From positions 1-40,713 of the forward strand of contig NZ_JAGHQU010000021.1 of the NCBI RefSeq assembly GCF_017744135.1: 40,713 nucleotides of DNA. The letters run 5' to 3'. Numbering within the stretch: the first letter of the stretch is position 1; each line of letters begins with the position of its first letter. Shown piece by piece: positions 10,741-19,360 of this stretch. A model generated the notes under the pieces. The model searched no databases and had not been told where the DNA came from. It saw only the letters and a program-made list of their open reading frames with translations. This DNA comes from Endozoicomonas sp. G2_2 (lineage in GTDB: Bacteria > Pseudomonadota > Gammaproteobacteria > Nevskiales > Salinisphaeraceae). The translations under genes were made by a program, and so were the position numbers.

Positions 10741-13503
10741 ATGCCAGCCTCGCAGTCGTCATCCATTGACGAGACCCTGGCGCGTATCGCGCCCGCCAGC
10801 GCCTTTCTTTCGCAGTGGTGCGACGCGCACCGCGATCGGCTCGAGACGCTGGCCGAAGCCGGGCGCCTGGACTCCGGGCAGCCACTGGAAATCGACGCGG
10901 CGCCGAATGTCGACCGCGACGATTTCATGGCCGCTTTGCGCGCCTACCGCGACGAGAGCATGGCGCTGATCGCCTGGCGTGACCTGGCGGGCATCGACCG
11001 CCTCGAAGACACGCTGACAGGGCTATCCCTGTTGGCCGACCGGTGTATCGAAGCGGCCTTGCAGGAAGCCGAGGCCTCGGTTGCGGCGCGCTACGGCGTA
11101 CTACGAGACGCAAAGGGCGACACCCAGCGCATGATCGTCATCGGCATGGGTAAGCTGGGTGGTGGCGAACTCAATTTCTCGTCCGATATCGACCTGATTT
11201 TCGCCTACGGCCAGCCGGGCGAATCGGACGGGGCGCACAGCCTCGACGCAGACGGCTATTACAAGCGTATTGCCCGACGGCTGGTACAGAACCTGAGCGA
11301 AACCACGCCCGAGGGTTTCGTCTACCGGGTGGACACACGCCTGCGGCCATTCGGCGATGCGGGCGCGCTCACGGCCAGCATCGGCGCAATGGAAAACTAC
11401 TATCAGGCGCACGGCCGCGAGTGGGAGCGTTATGCCTGGGTGAAGGCACGCCCCGTGGCCGGTGACATCGAGGGCGGCCGAGATCTGATTCGTCGATTGC
11501 GGCCGTTCGTTTACCGCCGGTATCTCGACTACGGGACCTTCGAGTCTATCCGCGACATGAAGGCGCTCATCGACCGCCAGGTCGTGCGTGCCGAATTGCA
11601 GGACAACATCAAGCTCGGCAGTGGCGGTATTCGTGAAGTCGAGTTCATCGTTCAGGCGTTCCAGCTGATCCGCGGCGGCCAGGAGCCGTCGCTGCAGGAC
11701 AATCGTCTGTTGCCGACGCTCGCCCGGCTGGCCAACGGCGAGCACCTGCCCGAACACACCGCGCGCGAGCTCGACAGCGCGTATCGCTTCCTGCGCCGGG
11801 CAGAGAATCGCCTGCAGATGGCGGATGATCGCCAGACACACGACCTCCCCGATGACGACGAGGCACGCCAGGCCCTGGCCCAGTCGATGGACTTCCCGGA
11901 CTGGAGCGCGTTCGCGCAGGCGATGCGGGACACCCGGGATAGCGTGCACCAGGCGTTCGAGCAGGTTTTTGTCTCCCCGCAGGCGGACGAAGGCCCCGAT
12001 TCACAAAGCCAGTCGCTAATCGCGTTCTGGGACGGCGACATGGATGACGACGCCGCGCGGCGTCTCGTCGCCGAGTACGGCATCCAGGATGTGGATGCCG
12101 TGCGCGAGGCTCTCACCGAGATGCAGGATCAAAGCCTCTACCGCGCGCTGGAAGACCGCGGCCGGCGGTGGATCGCGCGCCTCATCCCCTTGCTGTTCGG
12201 CGCGGCCGCGCGCGCAAGCGATCCCGACAAGGCGCTCACCCGGACAATTGTCGTGCTTTCGGCGATCGTCGGGCGAAGCACCTACATGGCGCTGCTGGTC
12301 GAGCACCCGGCCGCACTATCCACGCTCATGCGGCTCTGCGCGGCCAGTGAATGGATCACCAGCCGCGTGCGTGATCAGCCGGCGCTACTGGACAGTCTGC
12401 TGGACCCGCGCCAGCTCTACCGGCCGCCACGCCGGGCGGAACTCGCCGAAAGCCTGGAAGAGGATCTCGCCAGTATCGATGCCGACGATCTCGAGTTGCG
12501 CATGGATACCCTGCGTCGCTTCAAGCAGAGCGCCAGCCTGCGAATCGCCGCGGCCGACGTCAGTAATTCCATGCCGTTGATGATCGTCTCCGATCACCTC
12601 ACCGAACTCGCCGAAGTCGTTCTCGACGCCGCCCTCGACATGGCATGGCGCCAGATGACACGGCGCTACGGCACGCCTCGCGACGCGAACGGCGAACGTG
12701 CCGCGTTCGCCATCGTGGCCTACGGCAAGCTCGGCGGTTTGGAGCTCGGGTATACCTCGGATCTCGATCTCGTGTTCATCTACGACGGCGAGACCGAGGC
12801 CATGACGGACGGCGAGCGCAGTTTGACCCACCAGGCATTCTTCACCCGCCTGGCACAGCGGCTCATCCACGTTCTGAGTACGCAGACCGCGGCGGGGCGG
12901 GTCTACGAAATCGACATGCGGCTGCGGCCCAGCGGCAAGGCCGGAATGATGGTGACCCACGTCGACGCATTTGCGCGCTATCAAAAGGAACAGGCCTGGA
13001 CCTGGGAGCACCAGGCGCTGGTGCGCGCGCGCCACGTGAGCGGCCATGCCGGCCTCGGCGAACGGTTTTCAGAAATTCGGCGCGAAGTGCTCGCCCAGCC
13101 GCGTGATGCGGGGAAGCTCGCGCGCGAAGTCTGTGAAATGCGCGACCGCATGCGCCGGGTTAAGGACGAAAGCAGTGGCGACTGGCTCGACGTCAAACAG
13201 ATGCCCGGTGGCCTCATTGATATCGAGTTCATCGCCCAGTTCTCGGCCTTGCGCTATGGCAGTGATTGCCCGGAACTGTTGCGTTTTACCGATGCGATTC
13301 GCGTGCTGGAAACACTCGAGTCAGCCGGTATTGCCGATTACGACGACGTGAAGACGCTCACGAAAGCCTACAGGCAATATCGTCAGCGCATTCATGCGGA
13401 TTCTTTGCAGCGCAATCGCGCCATGATGCATGCCGACGAGGCGAGCGATCTGCGGCGTGCCGTAGCCGCGCTCTGGCAGGCGTGGATTGTCGGCGATACC
13501 TGA
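10741..13503 (+). CDS. glnE: Bifunctional glutamine synthetase adenylyltransferase/adenylyl-removing enzyme
   Basis: This 920-residue regulator adenylylates and deadenylylates glutamine synthetase in response to glutamine and PII, setting nitrogen assimilation. It has two nucleotidyltransferase domains. The N-terminal removase motif (GMGKLGGGELN then SSDIDLIF) is at about residues 135-154. The C-terminal transferase motif (AYGKLGGLELGYTSDLDLVF) is at about 660-679. The length is slightly below the E. coli protein (about 945), mostly from a shorter N-terminus. The ATG has AAGGA upstream; a TTG six codons earlier is less likely. It is transcribed alone after the groEL terminator and borders the glycan island. 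Confidence 0.95.
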   Translation: MPASQSSSIDETLARIAPASAFLSQWCDAHRDRLETLAEAGRLDSGQPLEIDAAPNVDRDDFMAALRAYRDESMALIAWRDLAGIDRLEDTLTGLSLLADRCIEAALQEAEASVAARYGVLRDAKGDTQRMIVIGMGKLGGGELNFSSDIDLIFAYGQPGESDGAHSLDADGYYKRIARRLVQNLSETTPEGFVYRVDTRLRPFGDAGALTASIGAMENYYQAHGREWERYAWVKARPVAGDIEGGRDLIRRLRPFVYRRYLDYGTFESIRDMKALIDRQVVRAELQDNIKLGSGGIREVEFIVQAFQLIRGGQEPSLQDNRLLPTLARLANGEHLPEHTARELDSAYRFLRRAENRLQMADDRQTHDLPDDDEARQALAQSMDFPDWSAFAQAMRDTRDSVHQAFEQVFVSPQADEGPDSQSQSLIAFWDGDMDDDAARRLVAEYGIQDVDAVREALTEMQDQSLYRALEDRGRRWIARLIPLLFGAAARASDPDKALTRTIVVLSAIVGRSTYMALLVEHPAALSTLMRLCAASEWITSRVRDQPALLDSLLDPRQLYRPPRRAELAESLEEDLASIDADDLELRMDTLRRFKQSASLRIAAADVSNSMPLMIVSDHLTELAEVVLDAALDMAWRQMTRRYGTPRDANGERAAFAIVAYGKLGGLELGYTSDLDLVFIYDGETEAMTDGERSLTHQAFFTRLAQRLIHVLSTQTAAGRVYEIDMRLRPSGKAGMMVTHVDAFARYQKEQAWTWEHQALVRARHVSGHAGLGERFSEIRREVLAQPRDAGKLAREVCEMRDRMRRVKDESSGDWLDVKQMPGGLIDIEFIAQFSALRYGSDCPELLRFTDAIRVLETLESAGIADYDDVKTLTKAYRQYRQRIHADSLQRNRAMMHADEASDLRRAVAALWQAWIVGDT

Positions 13504-13537
13504 ATTGAAGACTCGCCGCCCGGGCCCATCGATGGGT

Positions 13538-14260
13538 TTAACTGACCCAGACGCGCGTGTGTAGTTCGGAATTGAACTGCTCGACACGGCTGGCCAGTTC
13601 GAGATCGCGGGACAGGTAAACGAGTTCGGCGCCACGCGTGTTGATGGCGTCGACCGCAGCGCGGTCCGTGTTGTTTGCGGTCACGAGCAGGTAGCGCATG
13701 GCATCGCTCTGTGCTCTAGCCTCAAAGCACGAGAGTAGCCGCGAAAAATGGGCAATGCGCTGGCGTCGCCGTTGTTCCGTGAACATGTAATAAGTGCTGT
13801 TGATGAAACAGACGCACAGGCGCCCCAGATCCATATCCGGCAGGCCGGTGCGCACGAGCTCATATTCCGAGACGTGCGCATTCATCTCGTAGTATCGATC
13901 GAACAGATCCTTGCCGAAACGCCGGTCGGCTGCAGCGCGTGCCTTGTCGAAATCGATGCCGATGGACTTGATGTGCGGGTATGCGTCCTTGAGCGCACGG
14001 GTGAATGTGCCCACGCCACTGCCGTAATCCAGAACCCAGTCGGTATTGGCCCAGTCCACGTATTTGGCCGTGACCTCGATCAGTCGAGCGTAAGATCGAT
14101 AGTGCACCTCCGAGCCCAGATCCCACGGATCCTCGACCAGATCGTAGAGAATCCGGCATTCCTCGCGTGTAATGTTCTCGTTGTTTTCGTAGGCGCGCAG
14201 AATCTCTCCGTTCGATCGCGCCGGTGGGGTGGGTTTGGCGGGCTTGCGAAATAAACTCAT
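13538..14260 (-). CDS. Class I SAM-dependent methyltransferase, substrate unknown
   Basis: This 240-residue protein has a Rossmann methyltransferase core with motif I VLDYGSGVGTF (about 76-86) and an acidic residue closing the next strand (GIDFD, 101-105). The rest is not a subfamily that I recognise. No signal peptide or membrane helix is visible. The ATG at 14260 is the first in-frame ATG before the domain; the longer upstream frame looks like noise, and no good ribosome site is present. It converges with glnE (34 bp apart) and lies 47 bp downstream of a GT2 gene on the same strand. That position suggests methylation of a surface sugar or a role in its synthesis. This is inference from context only. 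Confidence 0.75.
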   Translation of the reverse strand: MSLFRKPAKPTPPARSNGEILRAYENNENITREECRILYDLVEDPWDLGSEVHYRSYARLIEVTAKYVDWANTDWVLDYGSGVGTFTRALKDAYPHIKSIGIDFDKARAAADRRFGKDLFDRYYEMNAHVSEYELVRTGLPDMDLGRLCVCFINSTYYMFTEQRRRQRIAHFSRLLSCFEARAQSDAMRYLLVTANNTDRAAVDAINTRGAELVYLSRDLELASRVEQFNSELHTRVWVS

Positions 14261-14307
14261 GCGCGGGGATGATTGGGCATCGATGACGTTATCGTAACGT
14301 GCCTGGA

Positions 14308-15378
14308 TCAAGCGGCGTCGACGTCGGAATTTCGCACGGTGAATTGCATTTTCACCTTCTGCCACGCGTAAAGCCCGACTGCACGCAACAATCGAGCGTT
14401 GATAAATTCGATCGCCACAAGCCGCCATGGGCTATTACGGGCGGCCTTGCGAATGGCGAAAAGCCATCGGGCGGCGAGCATATGCGTAAAAGCCGGCTCG
14501 GGGTAGATGCCACGTTGCGCGTTGGGCTCGAATAACGCTTCGAGCCACGCCCGGACCCACCGGAGATAGTCGACGTCGAGCGGCGCGCCAGTCTGTTCCA
14601 GCACGGGGCGTCGCCCCTTGAACTTGAACACGCACTCGTGACGAATCAGGTCTTCGTCGCGGTATTGGATACCAAGGGCGGCCAACTGCCGAGCTTGAAT
14701 TTGCAGATCCGCCATGCGCTGCGATTTGGTGTCAGTGATCGAAACCTGAGCGGCGTGGCGGCGATAGCACGTGAGTGGTTCTGGGAGATTGGTGAATCGG
14801 CAGGTCACGATCATGCGTGCCCAGAGTTCGTAATCTTGAGCGATCCAGAAACTCTCGTCATAGCGATATGCCGTAAACGCGGATCGTCGGATCGTGATCG
14901 CGCTTTGTGCCAGTGAGCATTCGAAAAGCATGCGGCAGGCGATATTGTCAGCGTCTCGCGGCAGCGCATAAGTCTGATCCGTCAATGGGCAACCGTGGTC
15001 GTCGATGGACGACATCCAGCTACCGACGCCGGTGACATGGCGATGAGAATCGAGATGGGCCACCTGGCGCTCGAGTCGTTCAGGGGCACAGACATCGTCG
15101 GCGTCCAGAAAAGCAATGTATTCGCCACGTGCCAGGTCTATTCCATGATTGCGTGTCGCCGGCCGGCCGAGATTCTTGCAATGCGATACGACGCGCAGAC
15201 GTGCATCCCGACCGAACGTGCAAATGCGCGTGGCCGTCGAGTCTGTGGAGCCATCGTCTATGACCAGGAGTTCAAAGTCTTTGAACGTTTGTGCGAGTAC
15301 GCTTTCGATGGCGGCCCCCACAAAGCGCTCGGCGTTGAACGCCGGAATGAGAACCGTAACGCGAGGAGGCGTGGGCAT
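14308..15378 (-). CDS. Family 2 glycosyltransferase
   Basis: This 356-residue inverting GT-A enzyme is predicted to add a sugar to a surface glycan on the cytoplasmic side. The N-terminus has RVTVLIPAFNAERFV, the nucleotide-binding IDDGSTD (40-46) and the metal-binding LDADD (91-95). A later W-x-AQDYELWARM segment fits the catalytic-base region. No transmembrane segment is obvious. The ATG at 15378 starts right before the domain; a GTG at 15405 in the same frame is possible, and neither has a clear ribosome site. It is followed by the methyltransferase gene on the same strand. Donor and acceptor are unknown. Confidence 0.87.
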   Translation of the reverse strand: MPTPPRVTVLIPAFNAERFVGAAIESVLAQTFKDFELLVIDDGSTDSTATRICTFGRDARLRVVSHCKNLGRPATRNHGIDLARGEYIAFLDADDVCAPERLERQVAHLDSHRHVTGVGSWMSSIDDHGCPLTDQTYALPRDADNIACRMLFECSLAQSAITIRRSAFTAYRYDESFWIAQDYELWARMIVTCRFTNLPEPLTCYRRHAAQVSITDTKSQRMADLQIQARQLAALGIQYRDEDLIRHECVFKFKGRRPVLEQTGAPLDVDYLRWVRAWLEALFEPNAQRGIYPEPAFTHMLAARWLFAIRKAARNSPWRLVAIEFINARLLRAVGLYAWQKVKMQFTVRNSDVDAA

Positions 15379-15652
15379 CGTTGTCGAGCCGGGTAAGATG
15401 TTCACGTGCAGCGTGGCATTGTAATCGGATGCCTATCAGCCCGTGCATGGGTGCTGCCGGCCCGGCACGCGGTGGGCTGTCGGGATACGCTATCGTGTTT
15501 CGAAGCGCGTGCGGCATCAACAGGCGTATACGGCATCAAGTACAATTTCGGCGCTGTTTACAGTGCAACTTAGTCGCAGCGTTCTAAATATGCATGCTGC
15601 AGACCGGGTGCGCCGGTAGCCGCCCGCATCGCTTCCCTGTCGACGCCTCGCC

Positions 15653-16627
15653 ATGCCGAACGAATCAGGATCATGTGCACCAAACCCCTGTGTGACGGTC
15701 ATCCTCGCGACCCATAACCGGGCGCGCTCGCTGGAAGCGACTCTTGAGTGCCTCGCCGGCCAGAAAATGCGCGTGCAGGACTGGCGTGTACTCGCAGTGG
15801 ACAATGCGAGTACCGATGACACCGCGACGGTTTTGGCACGTTTTCAGCACGATTCACGCCTCGACCTCGAAGCGCTCCACGAGCCACGGCCCGGCAAGCC
15901 GCGCGCACTCAATCGCGCGCTTGAACGGGTCGACCATGGATTAGTGGTCTTCATCGACGACGATGTCGATCTGGGGCCGCACTGGCTACAAGCCTATCTC
16001 GATGCAGTCGAACGCTGGCCCGACCACTCGATTTTCGGTGGGCCTATCATTCCGGTATTCCCGCCGAATGCGCCGGCCTGGGTTCAGGACCAGCGGTATG
16101 TCCGCCAGAGCCCGATGTTCGCGTATTACGCGCCGCGTGAAGACGAAGGCCTGACGACCGGCGTGCCCCTGGGGCCGAATATGGCGATACGCCGCACTGC
16201 GATCGGCGAACATCGATTCGACGAGCGGCTGGGTCCGGGCGGCACGCATCGCCTGATGGGCGATGAGACCGAATTCGAGTATCGGTTGGCGCGTACGGGG
16301 TATTACCCCTATGTCTTCGTGCCCAGTGCGCGCGCCGAGCATCGCGTCCGCGTAGAGCAGTTGAGCGTTGAAGCGGTATGGGCGCGTGCCTATTTGTGGG
16401 GGCGCAGTATGGCACTCACGCATGGCCGCACGTCGCGCGGGCTGTATCTGCTCGGTGTGCCGTTACGCTACTGGTACGGGGCGTTGCGCGCATGGCTCCG
16501 ATACGCGCCGTTCGCGCTCGGTCCCCAGCATTTCCGGCTCAAGTACGGTTGGCAATGGCAGGTTCGCGCAGGGCGCGTGCGTGGCTATCTCGATAGCCGA
16601 GCCAGCTCGCGCGAGTCCGTCGAATGA
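15653..16627 (+). CDS. Family 2 glycosyltransferase
   Basis: This 324-residue GT-A glycosyltransferase has CVTVILATHNRARSL, then VDNASTDDT (49-57) and the metal-binding FIDDDVDLG (100-108). A later GDETEFEYRLARTG segment is typical of the catalytic region in this GT2 group, and a GGP segment precedes it. Overall it resembles the rhamnosyl/glucosyl type GT2 enzymes of O-antigen clusters. It is divergent from the other GT2 gene, with about 270 bp between them. The start codon fits the domain but has a poor ribosome site. The sugar donor cannot be told. Confidence 0.87.
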   Translation: MPNESGSCAPNPCVTVILATHNRARSLEATLECLAGQKMRVQDWRVLAVDNASTDDTATVLARFQHDSRLDLEALHEPRPGKPRALNRALERVDHGLVVFIDDDVDLGPHWLQAYLDAVERWPDHSIFGGPIIPVFPPNAPAWVQDQRYVRQSPMFAYYAPREDEGLTTGVPLGPNMAIRRTAIGEHRFDERLGPGGTHRLMGDETEFEYRLARTGYYPYVFVPSARAEHRVRVEQLSVEAVWARAYLWGRSMALTHGRTSRGLYLLGVPLRYWYGALRAWLRYAPFALGPQHFRLKYGWQWQVRAGRVRGYLDSRASSRESVE

Positions 16628-16790
16628 GACGGCGTATTTCAAATGGCAGGGGTCCTTCGTGTGGACTCGCGCCAAGGAACGGCCATGCAATCGGCGCGAT
16701 GCCGCGTGCGGTAGGGCGCGCGGCATATGGCGAAAAGTTCCCAGCGGCGATTTAACTTCGATGTCTGGCCTGACCGCTCCAGGGACCAAT

Positions 16791-18041
16791 ATGCGCGCTG
16801 ATCCGCCTTTATCGGGCGATGCGCCCCGGGCGGTGATCTTTCGTCTCAATCTCGACGTGGTGGGCGGCGCCGAAGTGTCGTTCGCGCAGTACGCCGCGCA
16901 TCGCCGCGCGCGTGAAGCATCCGACACGGTTATCGTGGGCGACGATATCCACCCGCGGTTCGAGGCCGTTGTGGGGCCGCCATTGCGTACGGTCGTTCGT
17001 CGCAGTCTTCGGTGGTGGTACGGGCTCCGTCTTCCGCGGTTCGCCCGCGGGCTGCGGGCGCGTAACGCCGTGGCTCGCGTGGTGCGTGGTAACGAATCCG
17101 CCCTCGTCGGTTGGAACACGATCGGAAATCGTGAGATTGCCGATATCGCGCAGCGAGCCCGGCTTGCCCTGGTGCATTACGAACACGGGCAGGCATGGCG
17201 TGCGCAACGCCACCATGCGCACACCTACCTGGACAGCGCGCGCGGCGTCATCAGCAACAGCCGGGCGGCTGAGCGTATCCTGGCGCTGCGCTGGGGCTGG
17301 AATGGGCCGACGGAGCGCGTCTACTGCGCAATCGATTCGATTTTGCCAATGGACGCCGCACGATCGGCGGTGCCACGTTCGCGACCGCTCTGGCTGGGCA
17401 GTGCCGGTCGGCTGACGGAATTGAAAGGCCATCGACTCGCAATTCATGCGCTTCGCATTCTCCGCGACAAGCACGGTGTCGACGCTCGACTCGCTGTCGC
17501 AGGCACCGGTGAATGCGAATCGGCGTTGCGCGCCGAAGCTCGGCATCTGGGATTACCAGATGCAGTACGTTTCGAGGGCGCGGTTGGCGACATGGCTGCC
17601 TTCTACGATGGGATTGATGTGCTTCTGGTTCCGTCGTTGCGCGAACCGTTCGGTCGCACCAGCATTGAAGCCCAGGCGCGCGGCTGCCCGGTCGTGGCCA
17701 CAGCTGTCGACGGGTTGCCGGAAACACTGGCCGAAGACATGCACGCGCTGTCGCTTGTAGCGCCGGAATGGTCGTTGGCGGACTATGCGCGAGAGGTCGG
17801 GGGCGACGCAGACATCGGCGTGCCGTGGGTTTATGACCCGTCCACCGACGATCTCATCGCACCCCGCGCGCCCACTCCGGCACGCCTCGCCGCGGCAGTC
17901 GCTGCGCTGGTTGAAAACGATGCCCGCTACCAACGCGCCAGCATTTCGGGGCTGGCCCACGTCCGCGACCGATTCGCGCTTGCCGACTATGGCCCGGCGC
18001 TCGATCGCGCGATCATGCGCGTGGTGCGCGGCGCGCCTTGA
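16791..18041 (+). CDS. Family 4 glycosyltransferase (first of a tandem related pair)
   Basis: This 416-residue retaining GT-B enzyme has a C-terminal donor site with the E-x7-E motif (EPFGRTSIEAQARGCPVVATA). The N-terminal lobe begins IFRLNLDVVGGAEVSFAQY. The start at 16791 has AGGGA 6 bases upstream; a longer open frame reaching back to 16368 overlaps the previous gene and is unlikely. Near the C-terminus it carries an extra segment (VYDPSTDDL followed by a P-rich stretch) that is also present in the next gene. The two appear to be diverged duplicates. It is presumed to extend an LPS or O-chain sugar; the linkage is unknown. Confidence 0.87.
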   Translation: MRADPPLSGDAPRAVIFRLNLDVVGGAEVSFAQYAAHRRAREASDTVIVGDDIHPRFEAVVGPPLRTVVRRSLRWWYGLRLPRFARGLRARNAVARVVRGNESALVGWNTIGNREIADIAQRARLALVHYEHGQAWRAQRHHAHTYLDSARGVISNSRAAERILALRWGWNGPTERVYCAIDSILPMDAARSAVPRSRPLWLGSAGRLTELKGHRLAIHALRILRDKHGVDARLAVAGTGECESALRAEARHLGLPDAVRFEGAVGDMAAFYDGIDVLLVPSLREPFGRTSIEAQARGCPVVATAVDGLPETLAEDMHALSLVAPEWSLADYAREVGGDADIGVPWVYDPSTDDLIAPRAPTPARLAAAVAALVENDARYQRASISGLAHVRDRFALADYGPALDRAIMRVVRGAP

Positions 18042-18108
18042 GCGGGGTGTGGTCGCCGCTACCCCGGTGACTGTGATGCCGACGTCCTGGTTTTATCGGA
18101 GTTAGACG

Positions 18109-19347
18109 ATGCGTCTGCTGCACAGAATAAATCTCGATGTGCCGGCCGGCGTCGAACATCAGTTTCGTTCGCTAATCGGCCATGCGCGGATACAGCAAGC
18201 CTTCGAACACGACGTGGTCTACGGTAGCGCACTGCATCCGGCGCTGGCCCCGCATATCCTACCGTTTGTGGATACGGCGGTGTCGTTCAAGCGCGCCGGC
18301 CGGCTGCGACTGCCGAAGTACCCGGCGATGCTGCGCCAGCGCGCGCTGGCGGCGCGAATCAAACGCCTCGAAAGCGACGTCCTGCTGTCCTGGAGCGGGT
18401 TCGCGCGCGAGGCAGTCGCAGAAGCCGTTCGGCGTAGCGGGGCGGTACTGGTCTATCGAGAAGGCGGCGGCTGCTGGTTCGAGCATGCGCCAGCTGCAGC
18501 GGATCGGTTCACGCGCGAGATAAGCGGCGCGATCTGTAATACCCACGCGTCCATGCGCATGCTTCAACTCAAGTGGGGCTACGAAGGTCCTGCGCAGGTT
18601 TGCCTGGGTGGAATTCGGCCTGACGTGATGGTGGCGGCCGACGCGTGCAATGCGGACAGACGTACGCCCTTGAAACGGCGTCCGCGTATCGGCGTCGCGG
18701 CGCGTCTGGCTTCGGAGAAAGGCGTCTGTCTCGCGATTCACGCGGTCGCGCGCTTACGCGCAGCCGGCATGGACTGTGTTCTGGATATTGCCGGCGATGG
18801 CCCGGATCGCTGGCATCTGGAGGCCCTGGTCGCGACGCTTGGCCTCGAGTCCGAGATCCGCTTTCTCGGTACGGTTGTGAACATGCCAGCGTTCTATCGC
18901 TCACTGGATGTGCTTTTACACCCGGCTTTGCAGGAACCCCTGGGCAACGTCACCATCGAGGCACAGGCATTCGGTGTGCCGGTAGTTGCCACGTGTGTGG
19001 ATGGTATGGCCGAGACGGTTCGTCACGGTCGAACCGGCCTGCTGGTCACCGCCGGCGAACCGTACGCCACATATGCGCGTTTAGGCGGGACGCCGTCCTC
19101 AATGCAGTCCACGCAGGTCTACGATCCGGGTACCGATAAGCTCAGGCCCGCTACGTTTGCGCGGCCGCAAGCGTTGGCTGACGCGGTGGCGGCCGTTGTC
19201 AGCGATGAGGTCTCGCACCAAAGAATGTCGACCGCCGCGGAGGCCCATGCACGCGACACGTTTGCGTTCGAACGTCACGTGGACGCATTCATCGATGCGG
19301 TAGGGCGGTTCGGACAAAAGACCGCTCGGGGGCACTCGCGCCTCTAA
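18109..19347 (+). CDS. Family 4 glycosyltransferase (second of a tandem related pair)
   Basis: This 412-residue GT-B retaining glycosyltransferase has the donor-site motif EPLGNVTIEAQAFGVPVVATC, preceded by RIGVAARLASEKG at the start of the C-terminal lobe. Its N-terminus (LHRINLDVPAGVE) and C-terminal segment (VYDPGTDKL) parallel the upstream gene. GGAG lies about 9 bases before the ATG. The gene starts 67 bp after its neighbour and probably shares its transcript. It converges with the asparagine synthase-like gene, 13 bp away. The specific sugar is unknown. Confidence 0.88.
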   Translation: MRLLHRINLDVPAGVEHQFRSLIGHARIQQAFEHDVVYGSALHPALAPHILPFVDTAVSFKRAGRLRLPKYPAMLRQRALAARIKRLESDVLLSWSGFAREAVAEAVRRSGAVLVYREGGGCWFEHAPAAADRFTREISGAICNTHASMRMLQLKWGYEGPAQVCLGGIRPDVMVAADACNADRRTPLKRRPRIGVAARLASEKGVCLAIHAVARLRAAGMDCVLDIAGDGPDRWHLEALVATLGLESEIRFLGTVVNMPAFYRSLDVLLHPALQEPLGNVTIEAQAFGVPVVATCVDGMAETVRHGRTGLLVTAGEPYATYARLGGTPSSMQSTQVYDPGTDKLRPATFARPQALADAVAAVVSDEVSHQRMSTAAEAHARDTFAFERHVDAFIDAVGRFGQKTARGHSRL

Positions 19348-19360
19348 CGTCCGCGCCGCG

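Noticed and set aside
13525..13539. CCCATCGATGGG followed by TTT between glnE and the methyltransferase gene
   Set aside because: The short self-complementary sequence leaves only four paired bases once a loop is allowed, so it is too weak to call a terminator.
16368..16790. Upstream extension of the first tandem GT4 gene
   Set aside because: It overlaps the preceding GT2 gene and has random-looking composition, whereas ATG 16791 has a good ribosome site.
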